Assembly: GCA_044227095.1 (NCBI GenBank)
Contig: JBGAFV010000001.1
Location: forward strand, 248,001-312,000
From: JACMLD01 sp044227095
GTDB taxonomy: Bacteria; Bacteroidota; Bacteroidia; Chitinophagales; Chitinophagaceae
Length of the DNA: 64,000 nt
Direction: 5' to 3'
The notes beneath the pieces were generated by a model. The model was not told the origin of the DNA and did no database searches. It saw only the letters and a list, made by a program, of their open reading frames with translations. Positions 60,038-64,000 of this stretch are shown piece after piece (position 1 is the stretch's first letter; each line of letters opens with the position of its first letter). The position numbers were made by a program, and so were the translations under genes.

Positions 60038-61693
60038 ATGCAGGACAACAGATCATATGAAGAATTGATGCGGCAGATCGGTGATCTGAAACTGCAGCTT
60101 AGCGAAGCGCAGGATACCATAGATGCTATACGAAATGGAGATGTAGACGCTTTTATTGTAAAGAACGATGATGTACACCAGATTTATACCCTCAAAACCG
60201 CTGATCATACTTACCGCGTATTTATTGAAAAAATGACAGAAGGTGCAGTAACCATTAGCAAAGAAGGCATTGTACTTTACTCCAATACCAGTTTTGCAAA
60301 CATGATAAACCTTCCGCTAACAAAAGTTCTTGGGCAAACATTTGAAAGTTTTATACCTGATGGTTACAGAGGGGTAGTAAACAAGTTAATTGCAATGGCA
60401 TGGAATGAGGAATGCAAAGCTGAAGTAATATTGCCCGGTAAAAACAACAAACCTATTCCTGTATTATTATCGCTTAATACAATGGAAATAGATGGCGGCA
60501 CCGCTATGAGCATTATTATTACAGATCTCTCTTTTCAAAAAGAAACGCAGGAGGAGCTAAGAAAAAAAAATGTCTTACTGGAAAATGCACAGCTCAACAC
60601 AAAAAAATTAAATGACAAGCTTGAGCAAACAGTTATTGAAAGAACGAACGAATTGTATAAAAGCAGGGAGCATTTTAAGTTCCTGGCAGATAATATTCCC
60701 GCAATTGTATGGACAGCTTTGCCCAATGGTGCAATTGATTATTTTAATAAACGCTGGTTTGATTTTACAGGCATAGATTACGTTCAGGTAAATGACGACT
60801 TCAATTTATTTATTCACCAGGAAGACATCGAAAAATATGTTTCAGCATGGGTAGCCTCTTTATCGTCTGGCAATCCTTTTGAAATGATGCACCGCCTTAA
60901 AGCAGGCACTGGCGAATACAGGTGGCATTTCAGCCAGGCATTGCCGTTTAAAAATGATGACTATAAAATTGTAGCATGGTTTGGCATTAGCACAGACATT
61001 GACGAACAAAAAAGGGCACTGGACAGAAAAGACGAATTTATTTCTATTGCCAGTCATGAATTAAAAACACCTGTTACAAGTATAAAAGGCTATGTACAAT
61101 TGCTGCGGTACAATTTTCAGCAGGAAGGAAACAGCAATGCCGCCGATTTATTAACCAAGGCAGATATACAGATAAACAAACTGACCAATCTCATCAGCGA
61201 TTTGCTTGATGTACGAAAAATAGAAAATGGTCAATTGCGCTATCATGAAGAAAAATTTGATTTTAATGATCTTGTAAAAGAAATTATAGAAGAAACAGAA
61301 AGGGTAACCAAACACCCAATTGAATATGAGCTGCTGGCAAAAAAATCTGTTAGTGGCGACAGAAATAAAATTGGCCAGGTAATCACCAATTTCTTAGACA
61401 ATGCCAGCAAATACTCGCCCGGCAACGCAATTATTAAAGTAAAAACAACTGAAGGCAATGGAAACATAAGGCTCTCCGTACAGGATTATGGACTTGGCAT
61501 TCCAAAAGATCAGCAATCAAAAATCTTTGAAAGGTTTTTTCGCGTAAATGGCGAAAAAGAAAATACCTATTCAGGGCTTGGTCTTGGATTATATATATCA
61601 GCGGAAATAATAAAAAGGCATAACGGAACTATTGGTGTAGAAAGTGAACAGGGAAAAGGATCAACTTTTAATTTCGAATTGCCTGTATTGTAA
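60038..61693 (+). CDS. PAS-domain sensor histidine kinase of the Kai operon
   Basis: A 551-residue soluble kinase without membrane helices. The N-terminus has a coiled coil and the segment AIRNGDVDAFIVKNDDVHQI, which I associate with kinases encoded beside kaiBC in other bacteria. Two PAS domains follow (about 60-170 and 210-325, separated by a coiled coil), the second with a PAC motif (YRWHFSQALPFK). HisKA carries His340 in IASHELKTPVTS, and the HATPase has NFLDNASKYSP, QDYGLGIP and GLGLGLYIS. It may read the KaiC state and phosphorylate the next gene product. Confidence 0.9.
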   Translation: MQDNRSYEELMRQIGDLKLQLSEAQDTIDAIRNGDVDAFIVKNDDVHQIYTLKTADHTYRVFIEKMTEGAVTISKEGIVLYSNTSFANMINLPLTKVLGQTFESFIPDGYRGVVNKLIAMAWNEECKAEVILPGKNNKPIPVLLSLNTMEIDGGTAMSIIITDLSFQKETQEELRKKNVLLENAQLNTKKLNDKLEQTVIERTNELYKSREHFKFLADNIPAIVWTALPNGAIDYFNKRWFDFTGIDYVQVNDDFNLFIHQEDIEKYVSAWVASLSSGNPFEMMHRLKAGTGEYRWHFSQALPFKNDDYKIVAWFGISTDIDEQKRALDRKDEFISIASHELKTPVTSIKGYVQLLRYNFQQEGNSNAADLLTKADIQINKLTNLISDLLDVRKIENGQLRYHEEKFDFNDLVKEIIEETERVTKHPIEYELLAKKSVSGDRNKIGQVITNFLDNASKYSPGNAIIKVKTTEGNGNIRLSVQDYGLGIPKDQQSKIFERFFRVNGEKENTYSGLGLGLYISAEIIKRHNGTIGVESEQGKGSTFNFELPVL

Positions 61694-61722
61694 CCTTTTT
61701 TATCAAACAATAACTTTAAGGC

Positions 61723-62097
61723 GTGAAAAAGATATTTATTGCAGATGACGATCCGGATATACTTGAAATTTTAAGCCTGATGCTAAAGTCGGTCGGCTAT
61801 ATTACACATGCTACCAGCAATGCCAACGATATTTTTGAGTACAAAGAAGATCTGCCAGATCTTATACTGCTTGATATTTGGATGTCTGGCATAGACGGAA
61901 GGGAAATATGCAAACGCCTGAAAGAAAATAAGCTTACCGCAGGTATACCTGTTGTTTTTCTATCGGCCAATTCAAGAATAAACGAGATAACGGAGGAATA
62001 CAAAGCCAATGATTATATTGCCAAGCCTTTTGAAATGGAACACCTGATAACAAAAGTGCGGAATATATTGGCAGAATCCCGCCCAACTCCAATGTAA
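61723..62097 (+). CDS. Single-domain response regulator
   Basis: A 124-residue CheY-type receiver with no output domain. It starts at GTG 61723 (read as Met; KKIFIADDDPD). The phosphoacceptor is Asp51 in LILLDIWMSG, with the acidic pair Asp8/Asp9, Ser in VVFLSAN and Lys in DYIAKPF. It is 29 bp after the kinase and is its likely partner. Output would be through protein contacts. Confidence 0.9.
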   Translation: MKKIFIADDDPDILEILSLMLKSVGYITHATSNANDIFEYKEDLPDLILLDIWMSGIDGREICKRLKENKLTAGIPVVFLSANSRINEITEEYKANDYIAKPFEMEHLITKVRNILAESRPTPM

Positions 62098-62203
62098 CCG
62101 TTTCGTGTTGGTTAAGCAGCGATATTTTAATGCCTGCAATAATTATTTTGGTAATAATTGCTTAACTTTCTTTCTCTGCTGATTTAACCAAAACTAAACC
62201 ATC

Positions 62204-63505
62204 ATGACTGCTTTTAACCGTCGTTCTTTTCTTAGTAAAGCCAGTGCATTTTCTGCTACTGCAGTATTAGCATCACTAACACAACCAGCATGGAGCCGCA
62301 ACCTGCACAAAGCATTAAACGGAGCCATTAATACGCCGCCGGATCAATTGGCGAGTGATGAAGACTTCTGGTATTATATACAGCAATCCTATACCGTTTC
62401 TCCTTCTATAATAAACCTCAACAATGGTGGTGTATCCCCATCACCAAAAACAGTGCAGGAGACAATGAAGCGCTATCACGATTATTGCAGTGAAGCCCCA
62501 AGTTATTATATGTGGCAGATATTAGACCAGGGCCGTGAGCCACTAAGAAAAAATCTTGCAAAACTTGCAGGAAGCAGTAATGAAGAAATTGCCATTCAGC
62601 GTAATGCTTCCGAATCTTTGGAGACAGTTATTTTTGGTTTGGATTTAAAAGCAGGAGATGAAGTTGTTCTTTCTAAACAGGATTACCCCAATACCATCAA
62701 CGCATGGAAACAACGTGAGCTTCGCGATGGCATTAAACTGGTTTGGATAAATCTTGAATTGCCGAGTGAAGACAATGAGTATATGGCCTCACAATACATA
62801 AAAGCATTTACTTCAAAAACAAAAGTAGTACAGGTAACACATATTATTAACTGGAACGGCCAGATATTGCCTGTAAGAAAAATTGCTGATGCAGCACACA
62901 CAAAAGGTATTGACGTATTAGTAGATGGTGCGCATAGCTTTGCTCATTTTGAATTTACCATTCCAGAACTGGGCGCAGATTATTTTGGCACCAGCCTGCA
63001 CAAATGGCTTGGCGCATGCATAGGCAGCGGCATGTTGTATATAAAGAAAGACAAGATCAAAAATATTTACCCAATGTTTGCAGGAGGTGATCCAAAAAGC
63101 GAAGACATCCGCAAATTTGAAAACCTGGGCACACGTCCTTTCTTTATAGAACAAGCCATTGGAAAAGCAATAGAGTTTCATGAAATGATTGGCGCAAAAA
63201 GAAAAGAAGAAAGATTATTGTACCTCAAAAACTATTGGGTTACAAAAGTAAAAGACAACCCAAAAATAAAAATCAACACTTCTCTTAAACCTGGCTTTAG
63301 TTGCGCCATTGGTTCTGTATTGGTAGAAGGAAAAAAGCCAGGCGAGTTATCATCATTTTTAATGGAAAAATACAAAGTGCATACTGTAGGCATAGAATGG
63401 GAAAACATTAAAGGGGTAAGGGTTACACCAAATGTATATACTACTACCAAAAACCTTGATGTACTAGTAGAAGGCATAACAGCTTTTACAAAAACTGGTT
63501 TTTGA
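62204..63505 (+). CDS. Tat-exported class V aminotransferase-like PLP enzyme
   Basis: A 433-residue class V fold-type I PLP protein. The N-terminus MTAFNRRSFLSKASAFSATA is a Tat signal, so it acts in the periplasm. The PLP Lys lies in GTSLHKWLGACIG, the Asp in LVDGAHSFAHF and AIQRNASESLETVI binds the cofactor phosphate. Relatives include isopenicillin N epimerase-like and cysteine desulfurase-like enzymes; the substrate is unknown. A strong terminator follows. Confidence 0.87.
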   Translation: MTAFNRRSFLSKASAFSATAVLASLTQPAWSRNLHKALNGAINTPPDQLASDEDFWYYIQQSYTVSPSIINLNNGGVSPSPKTVQETMKRYHDYCSEAPSYYMWQILDQGREPLRKNLAKLAGSSNEEIAIQRNASESLETVIFGLDLKAGDEVVLSKQDYPNTINAWKQRELRDGIKLVWINLELPSEDNEYMASQYIKAFTSKTKVVQVTHIINWNGQILPVRKIADAAHTKGIDVLVDGAHSFAHFEFTIPELGADYFGTSLHKWLGACIGSGMLYIKKDKIKNIYPMFAGGDPKSEDIRKFENLGTRPFFIEQAIGKAIEFHEMIGAKRKEERLLYLKNYWVTKVKDNPKIKINTSLKPGFSCAIGSVLVEGKKPGELSSFLMEKYKVHTVGIEWENIKGVRVTPNVYTTTKNLDVLVEGITAFTKTGF

Positions 63506-63535
63506 TATTTTAAAATGATTGTACAATAGTGAAAG

Positions 63536-63563
63536 AAAAACCTGGTAATGAACCAGGTTTTTT
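63536..63563 (+). terminator. Terminator of the PLP enzyme gene
   Basis: AACCTGGT pairs with ACCAGGTT around a 5-nt loop, extended by A-T pairs, and ends in a run of T. Confidence 0.88.
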
Positions 63564-63749
63564 CTTTTTATGGGTCTATAATTCTTCGCTAACACAAATA
63601 GTCAATGTAATATTTTAGATGAAGTATTCATTAATACATCTATATTTTTCCAGGATCTGAAAGTTTACTTTAGCAGTGCTTTTTCAAACTTAAGTTTATT
63701 AATGCGGCATCTCCAGTTGCTTTAATAAACAGCTAAACATTTGCGCCAT

Positions 63750-64000
63750 ATGATACCTGGTAAATTAACTGCCGCCCTGGCAATTATGTTCACCTGCATA
63801 ATTGCAAACGCCCAGCAAACACAAAGCCTCGAAATGGGAAAAGTGAAACTACAGTTTTCACTAGATAAAAATGGCACCCCTTTTTACGAAGCATCTTACA
63901 ACAATAAACCAGTTATTCTTCCTTCACGTCTTGGTTTTAATTTAAATACAGACAGCATTTTTTATACTTCATTTGAAATAACAGCCACACAAAAAAAATC
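63750..64000 (+). CDS. Glycoside hydrolase family 97 (SusB-like), N-terminal part
   Basis: The ORF starts at ATG 63750 and stays open to the window end (83 codons). It has a signal peptide (LTAALAIMFTCIIANAQ) and the GH97 N-terminal beta-supersandwich start LEMGKVKLQFSLDKNGTPFY then KPVILPSRLGFNLN. GH97 enzymes are exo-alpha-glucosidases or galactosidases common in Bacteroidota. The catalytic domain lies outside the window, so specificity cannot be judged. AACATTTG ending seven bases before the ATG may be its -7 box. Confidence 0.75.
   Translation, partial: MIPGKLTAALAIMFTCIIANAQQTQSLEMGKVKLQFSLDKNGTPFYEASYNNKPVILPSRLGFNLNTDSIFYTSFEITATQKK

Overview
The window is chromosomal DNA of a Bacteroidota bacterium, most likely Chitinophagaceae (inference, no rRNA is present). 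Supporting signs: type IX secretion parts (PorT, a T9SS sorting domain), a paired DUF1501/DUF1800 locus, a TonB-dependent receptor with an N-terminal carboxypeptidase-like domain, GH97, a Bacteroidota-type suf operon, TAnnTTTG-type -7 boxes, and almost no Shine-Dalgarno sequences. Base composition is AT-rich throughout. I see no tRNA, rRNA, CRISPR array, phage or complete insertion sequence.

Layout. 1-3.9 kb: end of mgtE, an M20 amidohydrolase flanked by two copies of a MITE-like element, and the E2 subunit of pyruvate dehydrogenase. 4.4-9.8 kb: a tight block of UbiA prenyltransferase, type III polyketide synthase, methyltransferase and FAD-dependent reductase, followed by an outer-membrane protein; this looks like a small biosynthetic cluster for a prenylated or lipid-like polyketide. 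9.9-17.4 kb: small envelope and regulatory genes, engB, ubiE overlapping porT, and a c-type cytochrome lipoprotein. 17.6-30.3 kb: S9 peptidase, RemB/Wzi-like barrel, dihydroorotase, a short MutS-like ATPase, M1 aminopeptidase, YifB and an ABC exporter. 30.7-36.3 kb: TonB receptor, a small LRGPP-tailed protein behind a Fur-family-like operator, and a TPR histidine kinase with its NarL-type regulator. 36.5-44.9 kb: DUF1501/DUF1800, thiolase, pyrD, TerC and others. 45-51.4 kb: sufBCDSE-sufT-rrf2 on the minus strand. 51.6-57.5 kb: AsmA-like protein, purT, nucleoid-associated protein. 57.6-62.1 kb: kaiC-kaiB-kaiB-PAS histidine kinase-receiver operon. 62.2-64 kb: a Tat-exported class V aminotransferase-like protein and the start of a GH97 gene.

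The most unusual property is the DNA between genes. At least six families of short word-like repeats (for example GACTATCGACT, CACAGAG, TGCGTCGCACACTTG, CTATGTGGT, AAGGTTAAAGGTA, CTGATGTG) sit between genes, often as a left arm and an inverted right arm. Several abut TAG stop codons. One family lies in frame inside pyrD at two surface-loop positions, where it codes for two related peptides. The pyrD insertions, the type III PKS/UbiA cluster, the Kai module with two KaiB paralogues and the putative metal-regulated TonB locus deserve most attention. All family assignments are by reading the protein sequences, and no database search was possible.
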